The notes beneath the pieces were generated by a model that was not told the DNA's origin, searched no databases, and was given only the letters and a program-made list of their open reading frames with translations. From Gadus chalcogrammus (taxonomy: Eukaryota; Chordata; Actinopteri; Gadiformes; Gadidae), in NCBI RefSeq assembly GCF_026213295.1, contig NC_079426.1, positions 19,265,209-19,329,208 of the forward strand: a stretch of 64,000 nt of DNA, in the 5' to 3' direction. Below, piece by piece: positions 49,016-60,475 of this stretch (position 1 is its first letter; every line of letters begins with the position of its first letter). The translations under genes were made by a program, and so were the position numbers.

Positions 49016-50393
49016 GAAGCCTTCCTTTAAGCATTGGGGAAAGGAGCGGAATTTAAGTTATAAGAAATGGAAACATGTGTGCATATTAATCATTTATATT
49101 GAGGCAATATATATTTTGACGACTTTGCTTTCTTATTCGATATTTTGTGATTTCAATTAAGTACTTATTGGGTAATGGGTTACATAAAATAAATGAGTCA
49201 CAACACAAATCACATTTCTAGGGGAGGTGTTCATGAGGACGGTAGTCCAGCAGCTAGATTCGAGTATCCATAACTGAGATTATACGGTAAAATTCCGTTT
49301 TTTTCTTCATGGGATTAAATGTCTTTGATGTATGTTCGGTTTGACGAATAGGATGACAATGACCGAGAGAGGCCTGGCCAATAAGAAATCAATTCGCAAA
49401 TGGAACAGCCAGCACACCAATTGGATTGCCCCGGGGGGCGTGTCTTTGGTTTCCAGTTGGCTACGAGGCAGTAAACTATGGAGGTAGCGGTGTGTTCACC
49501 GCACTAGTTGGCTGTTGGAATTTACGCCTACAGTCGGAATACTTAAACTTTAGTTTTCTGTAGGCGAGCTTGAATCCATGTCGCCTCACATTCGTGTTTA
49601 AATCTTCGAGATGGCTTTAACCGGGCCGGTGCTTATATATGTGATATAAGTGGGGAGCGGTTAATTCCGCTTTTCCCATGTTATGATAGCTAGCCCCTTC
49701 TAGCTAACGTGCTAACGGTACTGCTCTGCTGCAGAGGAGGCGATAATTAGCTAGCAAGCGAGCTAGGGAGGCTTGTCTGCTGGGTTGTTTCCACCACTCT
49801 GGTACTTTGTTCCTATTAACGCGAGCTGAAAAGGTTAGCTGTGGGACAATGTGTTTGGTACCAAAGTAATGTAAGTATCACGATATGCGCAGTGCCTATA
49901 CCATGTCATGTGGACCCTCTGGAGTGCAGCCTGATCCCGGCTAGCGGAGCACGGCGTTACCCCATCCTCCGGCTCGGGCTAGTCCTTGGAACAAAAACAT
50001 CTTGGGAATGTTCCGTCATTACTTATTCACGTTCTGGTCTCACTTTAACCAAGCACTTTAAACATGTCTCACCCAATGGCATGTACACTACCCTGCATGG
50101 CATGTATTGCAAACTCTGCTTCCTCTTTTTGTCATCATGATGGAATATAGTCCAGGACTGGGAGTCCAGTAACGTTAGTAGCTAGCAGACAGGCCACTGC
50201 GGCGTACAGACCCCCGCCGTGTGGGCACCACCATCTATTGAAGTGTGGCTCATTCCCCATATGTTTACGATTTGCTTATATGTAGCGTTACTGTGTCTGT
50301 AGTAATAACAGGCTGTACTTAGGTTGACATGTATCGTTGGAAAGATGGCATAGATCTTTATTGACCATGTTATTGCGATCACGACTTTTTCAG
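49016..50393 (+). promoter_or_regulatory. ehbp1: Probable ehbp1 promoter and 5' exon/intron region
   Basis: Repeat-poor DNA upstream of the first coding exon. 49415-49800 is richer in GC and CpG than its surroundings (CCAATTGG, then CCCCGGGGGGCGTG at about 49430) and could hold the transcription start. A splice acceptor, TTTTTCAG, ends at 50393. The exact first exon and its donor were not fixed. Confidence 0.4.
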
Positions 50394-50719
50394 GGAGATC
50401 GGCATAACGGTGGATTCTATGTGCAGAGGATTAACCATCTCGCCCCGTGGACCTACGGAAGGATTTTCGCATTAAAATGATGTGTTCAGTTCGTCAAGAA
50501 CTCCACCAACGCTACAGACTCGGTTGAAACACATCTGGAATGTTCAGACTGGTTAAACCAACCCCTGTGCTTGTGTTAGTGTTATTCAGTGTGCTTAAGG
50601 GAAATGTGTCCATGAGTATTTAGAATGGCACACGTGTAACATTATCATTAAAGTGAATTAGTGAAACAAGAAGAACAAGCCAGGTCGACATAGGTAAACA
50701 AACGAGGACTTCAAGAAAC
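50394..50719 (+). other. ehbp1: Probable 5' UTR part of ehbp1 exon
   Basis: Lies between the acceptor at 50393 and the ATG at 50720, with stops in all frames. Could instead be contiguous with the upstream region if that acceptor is not used. Confidence 0.45.
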
Positions 50720-50823
50720 ATGGCTTCGGTTTGGAAGAGACTGCAGCGTGTGGGGAAGCATGCGTCCAAATTCCAGTTCGTGGCATCGTATCAGGAGCTC
50801 ATGGTGGAATGTACTAAGAAATG
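50720..50823 (+). CDS. ehbp1: EH domain-binding protein 1, first coding exon
   Basis: 104 coding bases starting at an ATG (AACATGG context) encode MASVWKRLQRVGKHASKF and 16 more whole codons, ending inside a Trp codon (phase 2) at a consensus donor GTGAGT (50824). This is the N-terminus of vertebrate EHBP1, at the start of its NT-C2 lipid-binding domain; EHBP1L1 differs at several of these positions. The full protein (NT-C2, calponin homology, C-terminal bMERB/Rab-binding) couples EHD proteins and Rab8-family GTPases to actin in endocytic recycling. The remaining exons are beyond the window. B3GNT2 is a syntenic neighbour in other vertebrates, supporting the call. Confidence 0.93.
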
Positions 50824-52062
50824 GTGAGTTGGCAATACTTATTACACACTATCAATTTGTTTATTTTTCAACGAAAAACGCTGTTAAAACATAAACGCCT
50901 GACTCGGTTTCTTGTGCTGGAATGCTGAGCTGGTCGCTGTCTCTTGTTCCGGCGGGTCATAATTTCACACACTGACACACCGTGGTGTGCGGGCATGTCT
51001 GCTTGTTGGGAGGGGTCGATGGGATGGGGAAATAGCTGCTGTTTTTTCAGCATCTTTATGGAATTTGTACTTAAGTTAATGTATTTATTTTAAGTATGTA
51101 GAAATCCCGAGTTGTAGAACTGAGATTCTTTACAAAAACGGATCCAACGTTGCACCTCTTTTTAAGTTGTTGTATTTTATGGGCGTTCTTTCTGAATGCT
51201 TAATCATCAGGCTATGCACACTTTTACTATGATGTATTCAGCTGCAGCGATATGTTCCTTTTGAAGACCACACCTTCAGTGGATTAGATCCAAATGAGTT
51301 GCTTACATTTGTAAAAAAAAATAAACAAGGTAGTGGAATGTGGAATGAAGACTTTGCCCGAGACATGCCTTTTCAGGGGGTGGCCAGAGGCATGTTTAAC
51401 ACAGACCTACATGGCCTAAACCTGGGGCAGATATTGGGGTATGGAATGATACAAATGTACTACACTTCCCTGAGCCAATGACTCGTTTGACCTAAGCTTA
51501 TTGTACCTAGCATGATCTTTTCTAGCAGTCGGACCTCCTCTCCCTTGTTTGTTTCCCAGGGTTATGGGTAAAGACTGACAAAATACTAATATAAAGTCAC
51601 TTATTAAATACTCTGAAATTGAAACTGACACTGGCTAGCCAGACATGTTATATAATGTAGGTTTATACCTCATGCAGAAAATGTGTTGGTTCCCTATTCA
51701 GTTAGATATTTTGTGAGACCATATGTCATTACACCCAATTATCATTGGGTGGAAAGTTGATTGTGCCCTCACCTAGTATTTAATATTATTTTTAGATCAT
51801 CTTTCTTTTTCAGGGGATTCTCAATATGCTGTACAATAAACTGAAATACTTGAGACCAAGTAAAGGGACAGAAAGGACAACATGGTCAAAACATGTGTAT
51901 CTGTCCGATGGCCTTTTTATTTGCATTTCTTTGAACATCCATTATAAGGTGTGGGTGTGGTATATATTCCGCTTGGAGAGTAAATCTTGGCAGAATATCC
52001 ACCACACTGGCGAGTTAATATGATATATGTGGCAATGATGGCATGCGCCTCAACAGTGTCGC
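50824..52062 (+). other. ehbp1: ehbp1 intron, 5' part
   Basis: Starts with the donor GTGAGT. No further ehbp1 exon or complete repeat recognised here. The intron continues to the window end. Confidence 0.6.
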
Positions 52063-52070
52063 GTAACTAG

Positions 52071-52728
52071 TAGGGGTTGGAAAAATAATTGATAATTCGA
52101 TGCATCGCGTTTCTCTCTAGAACGATTCCGTCTCGATGCAGATTAATTAATAATAATAATAAAAAAAAATGTATTTGTTTGCCTGCTGCAACATTCTGTT
52201 CGCCAGAGAGGGATAATTTTAGTAATTTAATTTATCTTCAGTGTGTATTGGCCAATCTGATTTATCTTGACACGATTGCGATTCAGCCCACTCTTAGCAT
52301 GCACGTAAACTCACAGCCAGACACAAGAACTCCTTCTAATTCAAGAACAGCTTTTTCTTTAATGACATAGAAAATAAATATTAGAAATAAAATAAAACTG
52401 AAACCTATTTTTTACATACTTCCATATGTTGTAATGCAAGCTGCATTGATTTTTGCATTGTTCGTAGAAAGTAAAATTTGTGACAAAAGCTTTCTCTCTA
52501 ATAAAATATTAGGTAAGATAATTCATCTGTTGTCTTTAATGATCATCACAAAAGTAGGAAATGATTAGCAACCTCTGAGTAGCAAAGTCAGATCATGTAG
52601 ATAATATATTTTTTGTCAATCATGCATGGAAATGTACATAAAAAAAATGTATGCAATCACTTTAGAATCGAAACGTTGACCTCATAATTGGAATCGAATC
52701 GTGAGGTGCCAAGAGATTCCCACCCCTA
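52071..52728. mobile_element. Non-autonomous hAT, TSD GTAACTAG/GTAACCAG
   Basis: Starts TAGGGGTTGGAAA and ends TTCCCACCCCTA. Flanking octamers differ at one base (52063-52070 and 52729-52736). GATTCGATGCATCG-like sequence lies inside the left end and TCGAATCG inside the right. No transposase frame. Confidence 0.85.
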
Positions 52729-53116
52729 GTAACCAGAACGGCACAAGGCGGTCGGCGAAGGAAGGCCAGCAACTCCCCGTCTCGAGCGCTCCTTCCGTTC
52801 TCCATACTGGACATCAGCTGCTCGACAACAGAGCTATACTGACTTTTCGCCAGTCGGTTGCTAGCTACCACAAAAAGATAGCTATTTTATGTAGGGAAGG
52901 GGATCGGGACCCGGTTCTCCAAACCCAGTTCTTCCAAATTTCTCAAAACCCGAAAATCCATAAGGTCCACGATGCGAGTGTCATTGCTAACAGTGAGGGC
53001 ACGCAAGCTTATCAAAGAGAAAAGGCTCAACATTTAACTCTAAATCTCACCATTTAACCCCAAAACTCACAAAATGCTTTTCCCATATCCTGCCCAATGA
53101 CGCATTGTGTATAAGG

Positions 53117-53984
53117 TAGGGATGGGCACGAGTAGTAAATTCCAAACTCGAGTGATCGAAGGAATTTCTCGAGGATCAATCGAGTACTCGTTTAATCTAA
53201 TCTATTTTTAGAATGCAACGCATCTGCAGCAGGAATAGGCCTGATGATGAACGGCAATATTACCAACCAAACATGTAATGCTTATTCTCCATCAAAACAG
53301 TTATCAGAGTATTCATTATTTATTTTTGCAAACGTTCAAAACACATTTTCCTTACAAAAATAAATATGCGTCTCACAATTTAAATCACGTCGAACCAAGG
53401 CCTGTAACGGTTTAAAAAAAACAAAAACGAAACAAGTAGCCTAACCATTGCAAATAATTTAAAGCTGTAAATAAAACGGCAGCAAATGGACTATGGAAAT
53501 ACTCAGCGTTGTGATCTTCTCTACACGGCCGGGATTGCAGCTGCGTCTTGCGGCCGTGAAAATAGCCGACACACTTGGTTGCTGCGGGTCTGCTTTCCCG
53601 AACTCACCGTTGTGTTTCAGGAGCATATGTTGCCGCATAGTACTTGTTGTACTCTGGTAGCTCGATTTCGCTTGGCATATTTTGCATTTCTTTATGATCT
53701 CCTATTTCTTAAAAGTATTTCAATTCTTCGCTGCGCTTTGCTTTAACCGCCATCTCTTAACTTTTTGAATTCTGGCGTGCCTGCACACGGCACGGAACGC
53801 ACCACACAGAATTTGATATATTTCATTTGCTTTGTGCCCACGGCATGCTAGTTAGTGGCGCCGCACAGAAAATTTATACATTTGCTGTTTGTGTGTATAT
53901 GCAAACTCGAGTTTGCCTGTCGACCAACCGAGTTCATTTGTAACGAGGAGTACTCGAGTAATCGATTCCTCACGCCCATCCCTA
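53117..53984 (-). mobile_element. hAT element with BED finger fossil, TSD GTATAAGG
   Basis: Begins TAGGGATGGGCACGAG and ends CACGCCCATCCCTA, flanked by perfect GTATAAGG at 53109-53116 and 53985-53992. On the minus strand 53612-53686 encodes a BED zinc finger (CKIC, then RQHMLLKH). The catalytic domain is missing, so this is an internally deleted derivative of an autonomous hAT that retains its first coding exon. CTCGAGT motifs are repeated at both ends. Confidence 0.93.
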
Positions 53985-54214
53985 GTATAAGGTAATTGCT
54001 TTAGGAGCAAGTGATTTGACCTCGGACTTGAGATCTTGCAATTGTCTGCCAACTGTCGTCTGAGCAAATGGATGTTATGTTATATTAGCTTCATTTGTAT
54101 TTATATAAAATGTAGCTGTGTATTCAATCAGGGACATATTTTGTTGCAGAATCAAGCACTGGATAAAGGCCCCTACATTTTTTTTTATGACTGCACCCTG
54201 TTCATGGAAAGTTA

Positions 54215-55126
54215 GGGTGCACTCACACTAGGCCATCTGGCCGTGGCCGTTGGCCGTTTTCACACCTAACCGTGCTCAAATGGCCCAATTGTTCTCTGGC
54301 CTGCACTCACACTAGGCCATCTGGCCGTGGCCGTTGGGCGTCGCAACTGTGGCCTGGCCACGGTAGGCTCTTGTACATATGTCATCACGTCGTAAGTAAC
54401 ACGTTATCACCAAGCGTCCGCTGCATGGACCATAATAAAGTCTGCCGCCAGTCAGAGTTCTAACAACAATGGACAACAACACACAGAACACAGTTCGCAC
54501 TTTACTGAGTCTGTTGCTTATTTGGATATATGTTTACCGTTTAATGGGAAAGAAGGCTCGTCGCCTTTATTATGTCCGTGGTCGTCGCATGGACTATACG
54601 TCATCCAGCTCAGGTTGCGTAGCCGTGCGTGTGCGCTAGGGCTGGGACGACGCGTCGACGTAATCGATGACGTCGACGCGAAAAATGCGCGTCGATTTAA
54701 AAAAAGAAAAAAAGTTTTAAAGGCAATAAACATGTATTGAAATGTTAAGGAATTCATATTTTTTTCATTCAGATATGTAAATCAACATGTATAAATTGCT
54801 ATTAGTCAATTAATGGGGAGATAATCGAGAATCGAATCGAATTGAAATCGAATCGGACTGAAAAAATGAATCGTTAGATGAATCGATGCATCGAAAAAAT
54901 AATCGCTAGATTAATCGTTTAAAAAATAATCGTTTATCCCAGCCCTAGTGTGCGCTTGTCGGCTCATTAGCATCTGTACTGTAGCGGCCCGTGCCGTAGC
55001 AGCACACCTCTCCCAAGTGGCCAAATTGGCCCGGCCTGGCCAGACTGGCCACACTCACACTGGCAGATTTGAGCACGGTTAGGTGCTAAAACGGCCACGG
55101 CCAGATGGCCTAGTGTGAGTGCACCC
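54215..55126. mobile_element. Harbinger-type element, TTA TSD, about 70-bp TIRs
   Basis: The ends start GGGTGCACTCACACTAGGCC in inverted orientation, with similarity over about 70 bp including CCTAACCGTGCTCAAAT. TTA flanks both ends (54212-54214, 55127-55129). A partial extra copy of the left end begins at 54302, so the terminus is duplicated. Contains a nested hAT at 54637-54947. Confidence 0.88.
54637..54947. mobile_element. hAT MITE nested in a Harbinger-type element, TSD GTGTGCGC
   Basis: 311 bp with ends TAGGGCTGGGACGACG and TTTATCCCAGCCCTA and perfect flanking GTGTGCGC (54629-54636, 54948-54955). Near its left end CGTCGACGTAATCGATGACGTCGACG-like palindromic sequence occurs. Confidence 0.94.
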
Positions 55127-55129
55127 TTA

Positions 55130-56163
55130 AGGTACGGCCACACCAACAGCGTTGCTCGCGTTAGGGGCGTTGAAAATCGGCATTTTTGCATAGGGAACCA
55201 TTGGTCTAGGCGCGGTACACGCGTTGAAGCGTTGCGTTGGGGGCGTTAGGCGCGGCAGTTGCACGTAATTACGCACGTAAACGCAGTAACGCGCCCAACG
55301 CACCAACGCCCGGAGTTCAGAAAATTGAACTTTCAACGCTCCAACGCGTGACGCTTAGCCGCGGTAGCCAATCAGCGTGGAGCTTGACCCGACGTCACTG
55401 GCAGAGAGTAGTGAGCTTGCACAGAAGCATACGGCCGACATCTTTCTTTATTCTGGGTGGAAATAGTAACATAGCTACGCCATTAAATGCGTTTATGGAA
55501 ACATTTCTAGCGAGAAATGTGCATTTTACTTTCATAATGTTCGCTCGGTGAATGTGAAGGATGTTTGGTTTGATAGTTATGACGAAGAGGGAACGCTCCG
55601 TTCACTTGCATGGACAGAGTCTCTGGTTGCTAAGCAACCTCAACGTCTTGGCGGACTATATCTCTGCTGATCAACACTGCGAATGCTGGAAACACACCAG
55701 ACACACCATGTGAAGTTAACATCAAGTTATTTAACCCGATTATTGTTATTTATAGCCGAGATTATTTAATCTAACCCGATCTAAACTCTATCATGCACCC
55801 AAACACGGCGGCGTTTGGGTTTCCTACCTCGGACTCCAGCGCAGCCATGGCCGACATCTTTCTTTATTCTGGGTGGAAATAGTTACATAGTTACGCCATT
55901 AAATGCGTTTATGGAAACATTTTTAGCGAGAAATGTGCATTTTACTTTCATAATGTTCGCTCAGTGAATGTGAAGGATGTTTGGTTTGATAGTTATGACG
56001 AAGAGGGAACGCTCCGTTCACTTGCATGGACATGGACTCATCTAGCTGCGTTGGCGCGTTGACGCGTTGGAAGCGTTGAACCACCACACACTGGTCAAGC
56101 GCCAGGTTAGGCGCGTTACTCGCATTATCCAACGCTAGTAACGCGGTTGGTGTGGCCGCACCA
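55130..56163. mobile_element. Second Harbinger-type element sharing the adjacent TTA
   Basis: The ends AGGTACGGCCACACCAAC and, inverted, TGGTGCGGCCACACCAAC, flanked by TTA at 55127-55129 and 56164-56166. The left TTA is also the right TSD of the preceding element. Subterminal sequence is rich in AACGC/GCGTT repeats. The interior has a 186-bp direct duplication described separately. No transposase. Confidence 0.88.
55432..56033. repeat. Direct duplication of about 186 bp inside the Harbinger-type element
   Basis: 55432-55617 and 55848-56033 are nearly identical (both contain TCTTTCTTTATTCTGGGTGG and GAACGCTCCGTTCACTTGCA), separated by about 230 bp. Confidence 0.93.
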
Positions 56164-56166
56164 TTA

Positions 56167-56642
56167 GGCTTCCGAATTAAGGTGCTCTATTGACTTTCAC
56201 TAGCATAGGATATGTGATATTGTATAGAAATGGTTGTGTATTTCCATGTTTATATACCACCTACCTATGCCTGCTTTTTCTCTCCTTCCTTTGGCCCCTC
56301 CTTTACTTTTTGACATCTTCTTGGCCTACACCTTGTCTCATTTTCTTGGCTTTCGTTGGCCCTCACGGCCGCACACTACTTCTGGGTTGTCTAGATTGTT
56401 AAGGCGCATTAAATGACTTAGTTGATTTGCCAGCGAGCCCAGTCCCAGGACACGCACACAGCACAATCTCCTGCGTGCACCTAATTAAAGGTACCCAGAG
56501 CTGGCCGGTTATGAAAGGGCCGGACAGAAATGTTATGGATATTTAGACGGTCCACCGGCCCATTAATATGGTGAACCGACGGGGTTTGTCCCGTTGAAGG
56601 GACAGGGAAGAGAGAAATGCATTGGCAGCTTTCGCTAATGTT
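56167..56642. other. Intronic interval
   Basis: No feature recognised between two DNA transposons. Confidence 0.4.
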
Positions 56643-56645
56643 CAG

Positions 56646-58335
56646 GGGCCGTATTCACAAAGGATCTTAGGGCTAAAAGTAGGTCCTAACTGGCGAATTT
56701 AGGAGTAACTCCTAAAAATAATGGGCGTGTCACTCTTAAATTTAGGACTCCTAACTTCACTAAGAGCAATTCACAAAGTATTTTAGGCCTAAAAGTAGCA
56801 CCTAAGTCTAGGAGAGCTTAAAAGTCCTCAAGAGGACTCCTAACTCAGTAATACCTATTCACAAAGAATCGTAAAATGACTGCGAGACGAAATGTTAGGG
56901 TATTCAACTTTAGCGCATTAACAAACGGAGTTAATGCGCGATGCAATAACATCCCCGACTAACAGGAATAATCAGATTAGTCCCAAAATAAAATGTTTGG
57001 CCACACTACGTTATTTAGCAACAGGGGAAATGCAACTTTGCAATGCCGACGATTTAAAATTATCGCAACCATCAGTCAGCCGTGCCATAAACTTTCCTTT
57101 GGACATTCAACAATTACACAGGATCAAAGCCAACTTCAAGGCAATTGCAGGTATGCTCGGTGCTATTGACGGGACGCACATAAAAATAATTGCGCCATCA
57201 AAAGACGAGGACGTGTTCGTCAATAGGAAGAAAGTGCATTCCATCAACACGCAGGTTGTTTTTGATGCAAATTTTAACATAGCCTACTGGATGTTGTTGC
57301 AAAGTGGCCTGGATCTTCAGCTACCCATGATTCACGCATTTTAATGGTGAGCGGTCTGAGGCAGCTTTTTGAGATGTACCAGTTGGGTGTCACTTGCTGG
57401 GTGACAGTGACTATCCATGCAAGACGTGGCTCTAGACACCCTACCTCAATCCACAACCGGGAGCACAGTTAAAGTATAACATGTAAGTGATTACGCAGAT
57501 TACGCTTAGTCCTATGCGTAAAACACATCGTATTGGCTTTTTGACGCCTTTTATTTGTTGAATCCATATTTATTATTGTTTACTGATTTCTTCCATATAT
57601 GCTAGAGCACACAAACATACACGAAATGTTGTGGAGAGAGGAATTGGGCAGATGAAACGTCGGTTTCATGTCCTCCAGGGCGAAATACGCCTCACCCCAG
57701 AGAGGGCAAGCACAGTAATCACTATGTGCCATTCTACACAACCTCTGCAAGCGGAGGAACATTCCACAGCCAGACGATGATGATGATGATGGCGATCAAC
57801 ATGACAAAGAATTTGGCCGTGTGGAACCGAGTGGACAGGCATTTAGGGATCACTTAGAAAACACATTTTAGGTAAACACCTTGGCACAAATCAGTCAACA
57901 CTTGGGTAGTTCATAACATTTTTTTTTTTTTTAATTCTACGTATTTTTATTGTTTGCTTTCTCTCTCTCTTGAACGTGCAGGCTACAACGTCATTATCGT
58001 GGTCTGCACAAAATTGTCATCATGCGTGTATTCTGCTAACTGCACTATAACTACTTGATAGGAATTCATTTCTAGCCTAGGCTATTTCCTTGTTTTTCGG
58101 TGATTCAGTGGGCTCGTCTGAACAACCAATCACCGAACTGACCGCTTCTAAACTCGTGCACGAGAATTGGAATCCATAGCAACGGCGCGTCACATACTTT
58201 GTAATTTATCCTTAGTAAGAGTAGGTCTCAGCTGCTTTGTGAATAACTTTTAAGAAAAAACTCCTACGTAAAATGTTTTAGCGCGAGTTAGGAGCACTCC
58301 TAGTGGTAAGATAAAATGCTTTGTGAATACGGCCC
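56646..58335 (+). mobile_element. Harbinger transposon carrying a dead transposase gene
   Basis: The ends GGGCCGTATTCACAAAG and CTTTGTGAATACGGCCC are perfect inverted copies. CAG flanks both sides (56643-56645, 58336-58338) and is taken as the 3-bp TSD. Repeats of CTAAAAGTAGG and TCCTAACT fill the left subterminal region. The interior has transposase sequence. Confidence 0.9.
56934..57871 (+). pseudogene. Harbinger (HARBI1-like) transposase pseudogene
   Basis: The DDE_4-type nuclease is recognisable: first catalytic Asp in GAIDGTHIKI (codon 57168), second in LLGDSDYP (57403), Glu in VVERGIGQMKRRF (57634). Upstream, LRYLATGEMQLCNADDL matches the helix-turn-helix-containing N-terminal part. 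A canonical GT-AG intron (57483-57605, phase 2) separates the second and third catalytic residues. Lesions: loss of sequence between SRAIN and FPLDIQ, frameshifts near 57283, 57395 and 57727, and a stop at 57433. The gene ends with an Asp-rich tail and stop at 57871. Related to the domesticated HARBI1 nuclease only by superfamily. Confidence 0.9.
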
Positions 58336-58338
58336 CAG

Positions 58339-58782
58339 GTGTATAAGTAGGCCTATCTTATAAGCTTTACATCATGTCCTGACAATCATGATTCCTGGAA
58401 CCTTAGGGTCGGACATTACAGGAATTACTTATTTGAAAAAGGGGTATCATAGTGGTAAACTTAATTCATATAATTATCGCTGATATGTATTGATCATTCA
58501 TCGTCATAGTAGTCAGCGGTACAAGACGATGTTTGATTGCACTGTGAGACATGAATATAGGTGGCTTTCGATAACATGACAGTCTGAAGTTCGAGTCTGA
58601 ATACCGTTTTCCTCCTAAAGAGTGACAGGCAGCCTACATTATTGAACAGGGAAACCAACTCATAAGCTAACTTCTCCAACACACGGATGCATTAAAGAAT
58701 GCTCACCGATTCCACATACTGATATTTGCATAGTCCATTACAATTTAACTATCTAAATAAAATAATATATTCATGAAAGGAG
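58339..58782. other. Intronic interval
   Basis: No gene or repeat recognised. Confidence 0.4.
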
Positions 58783-58785
58783 CAG

Positions 58786-60463
58786 GGCTCCGTTTCCCGA
58801 AAGCATTGTTAGACAAGTGGTTCTTGAAGTTCGTCGTACGAGCATTGTACAGTTTTCACACCGTTTCCCGAAAGCATCGTTGGTAACAAACGTCGTGAAA
58901 ATACTCGTAGCTAACAAGGGCTCCAGGGGTACTCATAAAGTTCTAAGAGCATCGTTACTATAGCCTCAGTGGAGTCGCCGGCTGGACATTCCATGGTATT
59001 GATGTGTTTTATTAAAACGCATCCAATACCAAGGAATGCCCAGCTGGCGCAATTTCGCATTGCAACCATCAACAGTGGTTACCGCCGATATATAACTCAT
59101 AGACTACTGTTAGATTTAAACAGCAAAGACAGAGACATGTTGGTCAACAACATAATTTATTGCAGCAATTTAAAATACCATGCGCAGCCGAAGTGTTCCG
59201 ATCAAACGCCAAGTCACAAGTCATACAGTATAATAAAGTCAAATTATTCCATTGCTCTTGTGTGGGAGGTCGCTTTCGAGCTGCACTTGCGGGCTCCCTC
59301 TGATTTTATTTGAACCATCGTGGTCAATGTCCTCATATTGATCAATGACAGAAGACATAGGCCTACTAGATGAATCATGCTGAGACCAGTGGGTGTCGGG
59401 GCACTTCGGTGAGGCTTTGATGAAGTTCACTATTTTTGGGCCGTGTCTAGACAGTAACAAACATCCCTGACCATAGTTAATCGTGTTTGTAGTCCACACT
59501 TAGACGTGAACTCATTATTGCGTGGGTGTCTTCATTCATAAAAAGAAATGAACATTCGAGAGCATGCAAATTATTCTAAATAAGTCTAGACTCCGTGCGC
59601 AGCCCCACCTTCTCCAGTGAACCAAGAAAGCCTGCGCCGTGACAAACGGGGGATTTTACCTCGGTTTTACACAGGAAACTTGAGATAAGACAGTGAAATC
59701 GCGGGCCTGCTGCCAAGCTGTGACCAAACCGGCTTGGCAGTGTAAAAAGGCCTATACATTATGCTGCCCAACAATATGGGCAGGATCTAGACCAAGCTCT
59801 CCTAATTGGTCAGCAATAGCTGTGTGTCAATGCCCAGCCTCTGTGTTTGAATGATAAAGAATGAATGGAACGTTGCATTTTTAGTGTTTACACCAAAGAT
59901 TCTAGGCTAGAGAGTGCGCCAATCAATGAAACCTTATGCGGAATCAGATAGTCGGCTCTCTTTGCTGCGCAAAGTATGTTTCAGAAACCAGCACATTAAG
60001 ATAAATGTAGTTGTCACACAAGCTATTTTAGATTTTTGTAATATGGAATTATGTCGGGGGAAAATGCAGTGAAATAATGTACGCACAGTGCTTTGAGGAT
60101 TAGGACTGATATAGCATATGTCGGCCTAGGCCTAATCAATTGTGTTGTAATATCTTTAGCATTCATATTATTGCAGAATATTCTTTTCGTAGGCTACTCT
60201 GCAGTTGGCCTTGATGGGGAAATATTTTAACCCTTTTTAACGCCATTTGCCTGCGACATTCCTGCGCCTCCCCCTCTTACAGAGCCCATTTCAGCACTGT
60301 GTCAGTGGACAGTTACAATCCTACGAACATCGTTAGAGCAGTGCATGCGCGTTCATGTTAAGAGGAGTTTCGGGAAACGCTCAAGAAATTTACGAAGGTT
60401 CGCAAGATCCTTTGTGAGAATGATCGTACGAGCGTGGGTCTATCATTATCGGGAAACGGGGCC
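58786..60463. mobile_element. Probable Harbinger-like element, CAG TSD
   Basis: The ends GGCTCCGTTTCCCGA and TCGGGAAACGGGGCC are inverted copies, flanked by CAG (58783-58785, 60464-60466), the same type of TSD as the neighbouring Harbinger. Second copies of GTTTCCCGAAAGCAT and TTTCGGGAAACG occur further inside. Inside lies an imperfect hairpin at about 58979-59047. The 114-codon frame at 58969-59313 has no motif I recognise. Confidence 0.7.
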
Positions 60464-60475
60464 CAGTACTCTTCC

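Noticed and set aside
49841..50140. 99-codon frame upstream of ehbp1
   Set aside because: No similarity recognised and it lies in the probable promoter/5' intron region.
58969..59313. 114-codon frame in the CAG-flanked element as a possible accessory protein
   Set aside because: No motif such as a Myb/SANT domain could be recognised.
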